A DNA stretch of 25,133 bases from CAZCZZ01 sp964503335. Lineage in GTDB: Bacteria > Verrucomicrobiota > Kiritimatiellia > CAIVKH01. Positions 10,347 through 18,725 of this stretch are shown piece by piece. The notes beneath the pieces were generated by a model, which saw nothing but the letters and a program-made list of their open reading frames with translations, ran no database searches and was not told the DNA's origin. Location of the stretch: contig CAZCZZ010000061.1 of assembly GCA_964503335.1 (NCBI GenBank), positions 1 through 25,133 on the forward strand. Direction: 5' to 3'. Numbering within the stretch: the stretch's first letter is position 1; every line of letters begins with the position of its first letter. Both the position numbers and the translations under genes were made by a program.

Positions 10347-10379
10347 AAGCCCTCCCCGCTTGTGGCGGGGAGGGCTTTT
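10347..10379. terminator. Terminator hairpin after rng
   Basis: Arms 10347-10359 and 10365-10377 form a perfect 13-bp GC-rich stem with a 5-base loop. On the minus strand it starts 16 nt after the rng stop and is followed by TTCTTC, so it probably ends the mre-rng operon. On the plus strand it is followed by TTTT, so it would also stop transcription coming from the cupin side. Its sequence is closely related to the hairpin at 9699-9729. Confidence 0.75.
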
Positions 10380-10393
10380 CGAATGACGGCTTC

Positions 10394-11986
10394 CTACTTC
10401 TCGTGCTGCGTGTGGAGTTCTTCGCCGGTCTCGGCGTGGTGGATGGTGAACTCTTCCACGTGCATGTTCGGGTTCGACATGAAGGTGAGGTGGCCGTGGA
10501 GCTTCTCTTCCATCTCCACCAGGATGGCCTCGTCCTCGTTGCGGAGGCGGTCGAGCACGGTCGGATTGATCGTGATCTTCACGGGCACGGGATGAGCGGT
10601 CGACGCCTTCTTGCGGCGCATGACCTCGGCGATGCGGCGCTGGATCTCAACGCTCATCGTCAGGGCCGACTTCACCTTGCCCCTGCCCTCGCAGTACGGA
10701 CAGTTCATGTACGTCGAGGATCGGATACTCTCCTCCTGGCGCTGGCGGGTCATCTCGAGCAACCCGAGCTGTGAGATCGGCAGCACGTTGGTGCGGGCCT
10801 TGTCCCGGCGAAGCGCATCCTTCAGCGTCTTGTAGACCGCGTTCTGGTGCTTCTTCTGCTTCATGTCGATGAAGTCGCAGACGACCAGGCCGCCGACGTT
10901 GCGAAGCCGGAGCTGGCGGGCGATTTCGTCCGCGGCTTCGATGTTCACCTGGACGATGGACTCCTCCTGCGACTGGCCGCCCTTGTGGCGTCCCGTGTTG
11001 ACGTCGATCGCGACGAGTGCCTCGGTTTCGTCAAAAATCAGGTAGCCGCCGCCCTTGAGCCAGACCTTGCGGCCGAAGGCGTTGTCCAGCTGACGCTCGA
11101 CGTCGAAGTGTTCGAAGATCGGCGCGTCGCCGTCGTAGGACTGGATCCGGCTGCGCGTGCGGCGCGCGTACTTGGAAACGATCGCCTTGATGCGGTCGCA
11201 CTCCTGCTTGGAATCCACGACGATGCGGTCGATGTCCTCCGTCAGGGCGTCACGCACCACGCGCTCAACGAGGTCGGGCTCCTGGTACAGGCGGCAGGGA
11301 GCCGGCGTCTCGCGCATGCCGTACTCGATGTCCTTCCAGATCTCCGACAACGCGCGGATGTCCCGCACGAAACTGACCTTGCGCGCGCCCGAGCCTGCGG
11401 TGCGGACGATGAGTCCGTTGCCGCCCGGCGAAGGAATGCGCGCGAGGATCTTCTTCAAGCGCTCGCGTTCCTTCGCGTCCTCGATCTTGCGGGACACGCC
11501 CTTGAGGCGCGTGCCGGGCATCATGACGAGGTAGCGTCCCGGTATGCTCAAGCTCGCCGTGACGCGGGGACCCTTGGTGCCGATGGCGCCCTTGGTCACC
11601 TGCACGACGATCTCCGAGCCGATCGGGTACTGCTTCGCCATTTCGCCCGGGGCGAACTTCTTCTTGCGGACGGAGCGGCGGACATTCTCGATGCCCTCCT
11701 CCGCTTCCAGCCGCGCCGTATCCTCCGGGAACATGTCCCAGTAGTGAATGAACGCATTCTTCTTCAGGCCGATGTCGATGAAGGCGGCCTGCAGGCCGTC
11801 CTCCAGGTTCTGGATCCGGCCCTTGAAGATGCTTCCCACGATCCGGTCCTCGCCGGTTCGTTCGATGGAGAAGTCCTCCATCTTTCCCTCCTCGAGCACC
11901 GCAACGCGGGTCTCAAGGCTCTCGGCATTGATGATGATCTCTTTTTTGATCTTACGCCGTGTAAACATTTTCAGGATCTCCAACAT
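10394..11986 (-). CDS. rng: Ribonuclease G/E family endoribonuclease
   Basis: Endoribonuclease for rRNA 5' maturation and mRNA decay. The product is 530 residues. After a short basic N-terminus an S1-like domain runs from about 37 to 145 (GSIFKGRIQNLEDGLQAAFIDIG), with a somewhat long loop at 82-120. The DNase I-like catalytic part has Asp328 in EALVAIDVNTG and Asp371 in GGLVVCDFIDM, matching the metal-binding aspartates of RNase E/G. The CPYC at 429-432 matches the zinc-link cysteines. There is no long RNase E-type scaffold tail, so RNase G is the better name. The ATG at 11986 has AGAGAGGA upstream and lies 17 nt after the rodA stop; the frame's extension to 12064 is inside rodA. Linkage to mre genes matches E. 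coli, where rng (cafA) follows mreBCD. Confidence 0.94.
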   Translation of the reverse strand: MLEILKMFTRRKIKKEIIINAESLETRVAVLEEGKMEDFSIERTGEDRIVGSIFKGRIQNLEDGLQAAFIDIGLKKNAFIHYWDMFPEDTARLEAEEGIENVRRSVRKKKFAPGEMAKQYPIGSEIVVQVTKGAIGTKGPRVTASLSIPGRYLVMMPGTRLKGVSRKIEDAKERERLKKILARIPSPGGNGLIVRTAGSGARKVSFVRDIRALSEIWKDIEYGMRETPAPCRLYQEPDLVERVVRDALTEDIDRIVVDSKQECDRIKAIVSKYARRTRSRIQSYDGDAPIFEHFDVERQLDNAFGRKVWLKGGGYLIFDETEALVAIDVNTGRHKGGQSQEESIVQVNIEAADEIARQLRLRNVGGLVVCDFIDMKQKKHQNAVYKTLKDALRRDKARTNVLPISQLGLLEMTRQRQEESIRSSTYMNCPYCEGRGKVKSALTMSVEIQRRIAEVMRRKKASTAHPVPVKITINPTVLDRLRNEDEAILVEMEEKLHGHLTFMSNPNMHVEEFTIHHAETGEELHTQHEK

Positions 11987-12003
11987 AATGATTCCTCTCT
12001 TCC

Positions 12004-13116
12004 TCAGCGCCGGAAGCGGCGCGCATAAACACTCTGCACAATGCCGAGGCCCGACATCGTGCAAATCATGAACGACCCCCCATAGCTGATCAGGGGCAGT
12101 GGTATGCCCGTGACCGGCATCAGCCCGATCGTCATCCCCATGTTCACAAAGACATGGAAAAAAAGCAGCGTGACGAAACCGGCCGCGAGGAGGCGTCCCA
12201 ACTTATCCCGCGCGCCCCATGCCGCCCGCATGCCGCCGATCAACAACACGGCGTATAGCGAGAGCAGGAGCGCAGACCCCACAAAGCCCATCTCCTCCGC
12301 AATCACGGAGAAGATGAAGTCCGTGGGTGCAACCGTGCGCGGCAGGTAGCCGAGCACGTTTTGCGTCCCTTGCAGGTATCCCTTCCCGGTCATGCCTCCG
12401 GACCCCACGGCAATCTCGGACTGGATCTTGTTCCAGCCCGTGCCGAGCGGATCCCGACCGGGATCAAAAAATACGTGAATCCTTTCCTTCTGATATGGAT
12501 CTAACGTGAACCAACCTACAGGGAGAGCGAGCACACCAATCAAGGCAAGTACGCCGAGATACTTCATCGGAGTCCCGGCCGCAAAAAGGATCACCAGCGT
12601 CGCCGGCACCAACGTCATCGCCGTGCCAAGGTCCGGTTGCTCCATGATCAGGACGAACGGGATCGCCAGAAGGCCAAGCGCCGTGAGCAGCGTCTTCGGC
12701 GATGTCACATCGCGGGACGGTTGCCCCATGTAGCTTGCCATCATGATCACCGTGCCAAGCTTTGCGAACTCGGAGGGCTGGATCTGGATGCCGAAAAGGT
12801 TCAGCCAGCGATATGCGCCATAGACCTTCTTGCCGATGAGCAGCACGAGCACGAGCAGGATGATACAGCCGATGAAGATCAGCCACGACGACTCGCCCAG
12901 CTTCCGGTAATCCGTCAGCGCCGCGACCACAAAACAGGTGCCGCCGACAAGCGCCCACACGATCTGGCGTCGCGCCATCGCGCTCAATACGTGTTCGTCG
13001 TTGCGGAACGACGCGCTGTAGATGAAGAGGATGCCCGTCGTGATGAGCAGCCCGATCGCGAGCAGGAACGACCAGTCCAACCGGCCGAAAAGGAAGCGGA
13101 GACGGCTCATGATCAT
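12004..13116 (-). CDS. rodA: SEDS peptidoglycan glycosyltransferase RodA
   Basis: Membrane polymerase that extends glycan strands from lipid II during cell elongation, working with PBP2 (mrdA). The 370-residue protein is almost all transmembrane, about ten segments, starting with LLAIGLLITTGILFIYSAS. Characteristic segments are GAYRWLNLFGIQIQPSEFAKLGTVIMMASYM, MEQPDLGTAMTLVPA, DPYQKERIHVFFDPGRDPLGTGWNKIQSEIAVGSGG with the usual extracellular loop, and GIPLPLISYGGSFMICTMSGLGI near the C-terminus. The ATG at 13116 overlaps the mrdA stop (ATGA) and has GGAGG 7 nt upstream; a second ATG at 13110 is possible but less well spaced. The upstream frame to 13278 is a shadow of mrdA. Confidence 0.96.
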   Translation of the reverse strand: MIMSRLRFLFGRLDWSFLLAIGLLITTGILFIYSASFRNDEHVLSAMARRQIVWALVGGTCFVVAALTDYRKLGESSWLIFIGCIILLVLVLLIGKKVYGAYRWLNLFGIQIQPSEFAKLGTVIMMASYMGQPSRDVTSPKTLLTALGLLAIPFVLIMEQPDLGTAMTLVPATLVILFAAGTPMKYLGVLALIGVLALPVGWFTLDPYQKERIHVFFDPGRDPLGTGWNKIQSEIAVGSGGMTGKGYLQGTQNVLGYLPRTVAPTDFIFSVIAEEMGFVGSALLLSLYAVLLIGGMRAAWGARDKLGRLLAAGFVTLLFFHVFVNMGMTIGLMPVTGIPLPLISYGGSFMICTMSGLGIVQSVYARRFRR

Positions 13117-14954
13117 GAGTTGCCCTCCCCGCCATCGGCAGGCTCCGCCACGCCGAAGATCCCATCCATCAGCTTCCTCATGCGCGGCGCGACCGTCTCG
13201 CCGCCCGACACACCCTCGTCCACAATCATCGCCACCGCCACCTTCGGCGCGTCGAACGGCGCGAAGGAAAGCATCCACGCGTGGCGTTTCCGGTCCTCCT
13301 TGCGACCAAACTCCGCCGTGCCCGTCTTCCCCGCCACCACGATGTTCGGCATCTTCAACGCCTTCGCGGTGCCCGAGTCGCTGTTGACCACATCACGCAT
13401 CCCGCCGCGCACCGTTTGCACATAGGACGGTTCCCAGTTCATGCGGTTGGCGACCACGGGTTCCGTGCGGACAAAGAGCTGGCTCCCGGCCTCACGCCGT
13501 CCCTTGATGAGACGCGGCCTGTACACCGTGCCGCCATTCGCAAGCGTGCTCGCCACAATCGCCATCTGCAGCGGCGTCGCGGTCAGCGCACCCTGTCCGA
13601 TGGAGATATTGCAGGTGTCGCCATCACGCCACCCGTCGTTCATGACGCGACGCTTCCACGCGCCGTCCGGCACAAGCCCGGCCACTTCGAATTCAAGCTC
13701 GATGCCGGTCTTGCTGCCCAGGCCGACGGCTCTGGCCATGTGCGCCACATGGTCCGGCCCGCACTCCAGCGCTGCGCGGAAAAAGTACACATTGCACGAG
13801 CGCTCCAGCGACTGGCGCATCGTGAGGACGCCGTGGCCGCTGTGCTGCCAGCAGCGGAATGTGGCACGACCCAGTTGGAAATAGCCCGGACATTCATGCG
13901 TGTCCGAAGCCCTGCACTTGCCGCTCTCGAGCGCGGCGAAAGCCGTGATCGGCTTGAACGTGCTGCCCGGAGCATACGCGCCCGCCGCGGCACGATTGAC
14001 CAACGGCGTGTCCGGATCCTTCAACAATGTGTCCCAGTCCGACTGACGAATGCGCGGCAGGAACTTGTTCGGATCGAAACCCGGCATGCTCGCCATCGCA
14101 AGGATCTCGCCGTTGTTCGGATCCATTACAACCACCGCGCCGGGACTGTCCCCCAGCGCTTCCTCCGCCATCCGCTGGATGCGCAGGTCGATCGCGAGCT
14201 GCATGTCCGTGCCGTCCTTCGGATCACGGTGCCCCACCTCGCCGCGCGGATAACCCGACACATCGACGCGCAGGATCCTGCCGCCCGCTTCGCCGCGAAG
14301 CTCCGCGTCGAGGGATTTCTCCAAGCCCGAACGACCGATCATCTCGGGAAGATAGTAGTGGTAGGCTTCCTCCTCGTCTTCCTTCGTCGGGTCGGCCCGC
14401 CCGACATAGCCCAGCGTGTGACACGCGGTCTTGCGCGACGGATAAAAGCGCACGACGTCGATATCGATGCCCACGCCGGGCATGCCCATCGCCCGCTCTG
14501 CGAATCGGGCCAGCGTCTCTTCATCAAGGTCGCGCCACGCGATCAGGGGAAGCGGCAAGCGACGGCGAATGTGAGCCCGGATGTCGTCGCGCGTCAGCGT
14601 CGAGGGCGTGCCGAGCAGCTCGCCCAACTGCGCGAGCGTGGCTTCCACCTTGTCCACCGTGCGCGACCACGCGCCGGACTGCCGGAGTTCCTCGAGATAA
14701 AGCGCTACGCAGTAGCTGGGCCGGTTGTCCGCAAGCACCGCGCCGTGCCGGTCAAACATCCGGCCACGGATGCCGGGCAGGCGAACACTGCGCACGCTCT
14801 GCTTCATCTGGTTCGATTCATACTGCGCGCCGCGCGACACCTGTATGCGCCACAGCGACGCGGCAAGGAATCCCAGGACCAGCAACATGCCGGCGAGCAC
14901 CACGCGGATGCGCAGCACTTCATCATCGAGCGGGTTGTTGCCGAACTTCGTCAC
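13113..14954 (-). CDS. mrdA: Penicillin-binding protein 2, elongation transpeptidase
   Basis: Class B PBP that crosslinks peptidoglycan in the elongasome, partner of RodA. The 613-residue protein has one membrane anchor at about 14-34 (IRVVLAGMLLVLGFLAASLW), a pedestal region starting with VRLPGIRGRMFDRHGAVLADN, and a transpeptidase domain. The active-site motifs are STFK with Ser331 and Lys334, SCN at 386-388, and KTG at 543-545. The start is a GTG at 14954 sharing GTGA with the mreD stop; MTKFGNNPLDDEVLRIR is a plausible cytoplasmic tail. The stop overlaps the rodA start. The four-base overlaps on both sides suggest strict co-expression of MreD, PBP2 and RodA. Confidence 0.96.
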   Translation of the reverse strand: MTKFGNNPLDDEVLRIRVVLAGMLLVLGFLAASLWRIQVSRGAQYESNQMKQSVRSVRLPGIRGRMFDRHGAVLADNRPSYCVALYLEELRQSGAWSRTVDKVEATLAQLGELLGTPSTLTRDDIRAHIRRRLPLPLIAWRDLDEETLARFAERAMGMPGVGIDIDVVRFYPSRKTACHTLGYVGRADPTKEDEEEAYHYYLPEMIGRSGLEKSLDAELRGEAGGRILRVDVSGYPRGEVGHRDPKDGTDMQLAIDLRIQRMAEEALGDSPGAVVVMDPNNGEILAMASMPGFDPNKFLPRIRQSDWDTLLKDPDTPLVNRAAAGAYAPGSTFKPITAFAALESGKCRASDTHECPGYFQLGRATFRCWQHSGHGVLTMRQSLERSCNVYFFRAALECGPDHVAHMARAVGLGSKTGIELEFEVAGLVPDGAWKRRVMNDGWRDGDTCNISIGQGALTATPLQMAIVASTLANGGTVYRPRLIKGRREAGSQLFVRTEPVVANRMNWEPSYVQTVRGGMRDVVNSDSGTAKALKMPNIVVAGKTGTAEFGRKEDRKRHAWMLSFAPFDAPKVAVAMIVDEGVSGGETVAPRMRKLMDGIFGVAEPADGGEGNS

Positions 14955-15454
14955 AGCGATTCGGCCTCCGTGTTGCCGACCATCTGGTCGAGCGACTCAA
15001 GGACGCGGAAGACCACCGGCACCACCACGGCGCCGAAAAGCGCCGCGAAGAAGAGCTTCGAGATGAAAGCCCAGACGCCGATATCGATCAGCCCGTCCTT
15101 CGCAAGCAGGATGTAACTCAACACCATCACCGTGCAGTTCGCCATCATTCCGAGCGCCACGTGCGTAGTCCACTGGTGGGCAATCACAATGTCGCGATAG
15201 CTCCACGTGGTCAGCGCAATCGCACAGAAACAAAGCGCTGAATAGCCGAGCGGCATCAATCCCACCGTGTCTTCCAGCACACCGGCCAGCAACGCAGCCC
15301 AGACGGCCTCGGCACGGCTCGCCGTCAGGGCATAGTACATGACGACGCTGACCAGGATCGGCAGCTGCGCGTAGCCCAGGCGCGGGAACGCGGGAAGCGA
15401 GGCCTGAAGCACCGACCCCACGATAAGCGCCAGCAACATGACGAACACCGTCAT
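14951..15454 (-). CDS. mreD: Rod shape-determining protein MreD
   Basis: Small integral membrane component of the elongasome that interacts with MreC. The 167-residue product has about five hydrophobic segments and the typical family feel: FVMLLALIVGSVLQASLPAF at the start, ILVSVVMYYALTASRAEAVWAALLAGVLEDTVGLMPLGYSALCF in the middle (the G.L.D...PLG.. pattern of MreD), and FFAALFGAVVVPVVFRVLE at the end. The assignment rests on this pattern and on its place between mreC and mrdA, since MreD is poorly conserved. The ATG overlaps the mreC stop (ATGA) and the stop overlaps the mrdA GTG. Confidence 0.9.
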   Translation of the reverse strand: MTVFVMLLALIVGSVLQASLPAFPRLGYAQLPILVSVVMYYALTASRAEAVWAALLAGVLEDTVGLMPLGYSALCFCAIALTTWSYRDIVIAHQWTTHVALGMMANCTVMVLSYILLAKDGLIDIGVWAFISKLFFAALFGAVVVPVVFRVLESLDQMVGNTEAESL

Positions 15455-16320
15455 CGCGACGCCTCCGCGGTTTCCGGTGTCGCCTCGACGCCCACATCGT
15501 GCAGCATCGCGCGCGGCGAATCTTTGACGACGAAGACGTACTGCAGCGAGCCGAGGTCGGCGCGCGACAGGATCTCCGCGTGCTGGTAAAGCCCGGACCT
15601 GTCCTCTTCCACGCTATCGACGTAGCCGATCAGGAGGCCCTTCGGGAAGATCCCGCCAAGGCCTGATGTCACGACCTCGTCGCCCGGCTTGATCGGGGCA
15701 TTCTTGTTGATGAACTCCATCCGGCAGATGACCTGCCCTTTCCATGTCGATCCACCGCCGGAAACGACGCCGAACGAACCGGTTCGCAAGACCTGGGCGG
15801 AGATGCGGCAGCTGGGGTCGGAGACCAGCAGGACATCACTCGTATTGCGCGACGTTTCCACGGTCTTGCCCACCAACCCTTCGGGCGAAACCACGGCCAT
15901 GTCCGGAGCAACGCCGGCGTCGGAGCCGGCATTGAGCCGGAGCGACTGCCACCAACCGTCGGGGTCACGCGCGATAACCTCGGCTGCAATGAGGTCGCGC
16001 GGGGCGCGTTGGTGGAATCCGATCAGCTGACGCAGCGCGGAGTTTTCCTTCTCCAGCGCCTTGAACTCATTCAACTGGTTGGTGAGCCGCGCCATCTCGG
16101 CGGACATGCGCTGGTTCTCGCGCACCAGGCCGCCGAGGCCTCGGATGTTGCTGACGCTTTCGCGCACGCCTCGCCAGACCCAGGTGACGCCCGATTGCAG
16201 GGGGGCCACGGCCTCGCGAACTGCGCTCTTCACGCTTCGCGACATCGATTCAGGAAGGTTCAGGAGAGTCACAAAGAACACTCCCAACACCAGCCAGAGC
16301 ATAAGTCGATTTTCCGTCAC
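15451..16320 (-). CDS. mreC: Rod shape-determining protein MreC
   Basis: Bitopic elongasome scaffold that links MreB and PBP2/RodA from the periplasmic side. In 289 residues there is one transmembrane segment at about 7-22 (MLWLVLGVFFVTLLNL), a predicted coiled coil at about 62-100 (LVRENQRMSAEMARLTNQLNEFKALEKENSALRQL), and the beta-rich MreC domain, with IARDPDGWWQSLRLNAGSDAGV and GDEVVTSGLGGIFPKGLLIGYV as family signatures. The start is GTG at 16320; the next candidate, ATG at residue 7, would cut into the membrane segment. The ribosome site is poor. It is followed directly by mreD, with an ATGA overlap. Confidence 0.95.
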   Translation of the reverse strand: MTENRLMLWLVLGVFFVTLLNLPESMSRSVKSAVREAVAPLQSGVTWVWRGVRESVSNIRGLGGLVRENQRMSAEMARLTNQLNEFKALEKENSALRQLIGFHQRAPRDLIAAEVIARDPDGWWQSLRLNAGSDAGVAPDMAVVSPEGLVGKTVETSRNTSDVLLVSDPSCRISAQVLRTGSFGVVSGGGSTWKGQVICRMEFINKNAPIKPGDEVVTSGLGGIFPKGLLIGYVDSVEEDRSGLYQHAEILSRADLGSLQYVFVVKDSPRAMLHDVGVEATPETAEASR

Positions 16321-16499
16321 AACTCAGTCCATCCCCTTCGGGGAGCGAAATTCTATGGGGAGATGAGGTGTGTCCGCTTTCGCACCAACGGGCGAGGAGG
16401 CTTGATGGAGCACAAGGCTCGATCACAATCCGCCATCGCCTGCGGCAAGAACGCAGGTCGTTGAGGAACTCAACACGCTGTGGGGCTGACGAAGCGGAC
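16321..16499 (-). other. mreB-mreC spacer with small hairpins and a -10-like box
   Basis: This 179-nt stretch breaks the otherwise tight mre operon. On the minus strand it has two adjacent small inverted repeats soon after the mreB stop (arms 16460-16465/16469-16474 and 16439-16444/16452-16457), neither followed by a T-tract. Nearer mreC there is TAGAAT (16350-16355), a 5-of-6 match to -10, with only a weak -35 (CGGACA, 15-nt spacing). A secondary mreC promoter or an mRNA processing site is possible. I see no protein-coding frame I would support. Confidence 0.35.
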
Positions 16500-17534
16500 T
16501 TAGTACACGCGGTCGGATTTCGCTACCTTGCGGAGGAAATTCAACTCGTGCAGCACTACGCCCGTTCCTTCGGCCACGGCACTCATGGGATCATCGGCAA
16601 TATGCACGGGAAGGCCCGTCTGCTCGGCAATCAGTTTATCGATGCCGCGCAACAGACCGCCACCACCCGCCAGCATCATGCCGCGGTCCACGAGATCGGC
16701 CGACAACTCAGGGGGGCAACGCTCAAGGGTGATGCGCACGGCTTCCACGATCGCAGACACGGGCTCCTGCAGCGCCTCGCGGACTTCCTCGGAAGTCAAC
16801 GTCAAGGTCTTCGGTAGTCCGGCCACCAAGTCACGGCCTTTGACCTCCATGGTCATCTCCTCTTCAAGAGGATAAGCCGAGCCAAGCGCGATCTTGATCT
16901 CCTCCGCCGTACGCTCGCCGATCATCAAATTGTATACCCGCTTCACGTACTGGACGATGGCCTCGTCCATCTCATCTCCGCCCACGCGCACGCTGCGGCT
17001 GAACACAATGCCAGCCAACGAAATCAGCGCAACTTCCGTGGTTCCTCCCCCGATATCCACAATCATGTTTCCCGCGGGGTCCTGCACCGGCAATCCTACG
17101 CCGATTGCGGACGCCATGGGCTCCTCAATCAAGTACACCTCACGCGCGCCGGCATGAATGGCCGAATCCTTGACGGCGCGTTTCTCCACCTCCGTAATGC
17201 CGCTCGGCACCGCCACGATTACGCGTGGCCGTACCAATTTGCGGCGGTTATGCACTTTCCGGATAAAATACCTGAGCATCGCCTCGGTGATCTCGAAGTC
17301 GGCAATAACGCCAGCTTTAAGGGGACGGATGGCCACAATGCTGCCGGGCGTGCGGCCCAGCATGCGCTTGGCCTCTTCACCGACCGCGAGGACACGGTTG
17401 GTGCCGGCTTGGATGGCGACTACCGAAGGCTCACGCAGCACGATGCCGCGGTCCTTGACGTAGACCAGTGTGTTGGCGGTGCCGAGATCGATGCCGATAT
17501 CGTTCGAAAAAAGCCCAAGAAGGCGGTTAAACAT
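16500..17534 (-). CDS. mreB: Rod shape-determining actin homologue MreB
   Basis: Actin-like ATPase that forms membrane-bound filaments and orients wall synthesis. The 344-residue protein has the normal family length. Actin-fold signatures are visible: IGIDLGTANTLVYVKDRGIVLREPSVVAI (phosphate 1), IRPLKAGVIADFEITEAML, VPSGITEVEKRAVKDSA, IEEPMASAIGVGLPVQDPAGNMIVDIGGGTTEVALISL (phosphate 2) and MLAGGGGLLRGIDKLI (adenosine site). The N-terminal MFNRLLGLFSND is amphipathic, as expected for membrane binding. The start codon follows a distant GGGA. Upstream is a 58-nt gap to the DHH gene with no convincing promoter. Confidence 0.98.
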   Translation of the reverse strand: MFNRLLGLFSNDIGIDLGTANTLVYVKDRGIVLREPSVVAIQAGTNRVLAVGEEAKRMLGRTPGSIVAIRPLKAGVIADFEITEAMLRYFIRKVHNRRKLVRPRVIVAVPSGITEVEKRAVKDSAIHAGAREVYLIEEPMASAIGVGLPVQDPAGNMIVDIGGGTTEVALISLAGIVFSRSVRVGGDEMDEAIVQYVKRVYNLMIGERTAEEIKIALGSAYPLEEEMTMEVKGRDLVAGLPKTLTLTSEEVREALQEPVSAIVEAVRITLERCPPELSADLVDRGMMLAGGGGLLRGIDKLIAEQTGLPVHIADDPMSAVAEGTGVVLHELNFLRKVAKSDRVY

Positions 17535-17592
17535 GGAAATGCACTATCCCTTTTGAAAAATCGCTAAAGTCTGTGTGCACAAGCACCTAGCG

Positions 17593-18687
17593 TCAAGTTA
17601 AAGTTGCCGGTAGGTCGTGCCTTTCGACCAAGGGCTCCACCTTCCGGAGCCACGCTTCGCCTTCGCCTGTTGGCAGCCGGGCGATCCGGCGCACAAGATT
17701 CTTCACAAAGGCCAGCCGTTTGGCCTCCCGTTCATCATTCGTGAGCTTCGCCAGGTCCAGAAACCCCGCCGCCATGCGATGATGACCACCCGCAGCGCCA
17801 CCGCGGCCGATCGCCGAACGCAACAACTGGCTGCACCTTGCTCCCCGGTGGTTGCTCCGGATGGAGACCAACAGGTCGTCGCCCCGGTTCGCCGTACAGA
17901 AGGCCCAACGCAACCCCTCCATGCGCAGAAGCAGGTCGGCCACCTCGGCCACGATCTCCGGTTGCTCCGTTTCCTCCAGATGAGTCCACGCGACATTGTC
18001 CAGTTTCTGCGCCCGGTTCAGCGCCTCCTGCAGTCGCGCGAAGTAGGCGCGCGGCAATGGAGCGTGACGGATCTTCCCGATGACCTTGAGATCAGCCCTC
18101 GTCGCGAGCTCGACATAGGCTTCAACGTCGGCCTTCCCGCTGTCGCGGGATAGATCAAGCGTCTCCGATGCGATGGCATACGCCATCACGGCGGCGAGCC
18201 ACTTCGGAATCGCGATCTCGGCCGCCTTCAAATACTCGTACGTAATCGTCGTCGTCGCGCCCGCACCCGCGCGGATGTCCGTGAACAGGTTCGCGTCAGC
18301 CCGTTTCGCGATCGCATGCTGGTGATGATCGATCACGCCGATCGGCTTGGCGAACGAGGGAACTGTGACATTCCTCGACCACGGCGCGGTGTCCACGAGG
18401 ATGCACGGAATGCTTTTCCGCGCGGGCCTGAGTTCCGAAACCTTGTGGCACCGGTACTTCATCCTGCGCAGCAGCTCCTTGTTCTCCGCGCGCGACACTT
18501 CGCCCGAGAACGCGATCTGGCTCTTCACCCCGAAACGCTCCGCCAGCAGCAGATGGATCGCAGCCGCGGCCGCAAGGGCATCGGGATCCGGATAGTCGTG
18601 GGGAATGATCAGGACGCGATGCTTGCGCGGCAGCACGTGTCCCAGGTTCTCCACAAGTCTTAAAGCGGATTCTTCTTGCTGGGTCAT
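17593..18687 (-). CDS. DHH/DHHA1 family phosphoesterase (NrnA-like)
   Basis: Probable manganese-dependent phosphoesterase related to NrnA and RecJ, which hydrolyse nanoRNA, pAp or cyclic-dinucleotide products; the exact substrate is not readable. In 364 residues the motifs appear as HDYPDPDA at 30-37, LVDTAPW with Asp99, VIDHHQHA with the DHH at 120-122, ETLDLSRDSGKAD near 175-187, and the DHHA1 signature GGHHRMAAG at 300-308. The start is ATG 18687 (MTQQEESALRLVENLG); the frame is open to 18843 but that part overlaps fabF. It begins 38 nt after the fabF stop and precedes mreB by 58 nt, so it bridges the fab and mre blocks and is likely co-transcribed with one of them. Confidence 0.9.
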   Translation of the reverse strand: MTQQEESALRLVENLGHVLPRKHRVLIIPHDYPDPDALAAAAAIHLLLAERFGVKSQIAFSGEVSRAENKELLRRMKYRCHKVSELRPARKSIPCILVDTAPWSRNVTVPSFAKPIGVIDHHQHAIAKRADANLFTDIRAGAGATTTITYEYLKAAEIAIPKWLAAVMAYAIASETLDLSRDSGKADVEAYVELATRADLKVIGKIRHAPLPRAYFARLQEALNRAQKLDNVAWTHLEETEQPEIVAEVADLLLRMEGLRWAFCTANRGDDLLVSIRSNHRGARCSQLLRSAIGRGGAAGGHHRMAAGFLDLAKLTNDEREAKRLAFVKNLVRRIARLPTGEGEAWLRKVEPLVERHDLPATLT

Positions 18688-18725
18688 GACAGGTGACTCT
18701 CGGGTGGCGACCGGTGGGCCGGTCG

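Noticed and set aside
17535..17592. mreB promoter in the 58-nt gap
   Set aside because: A TTGTGC box is present, but the hexamer at 17-nt spacing (TTTTCA) is a poor -10, so I do not list it as a feature.
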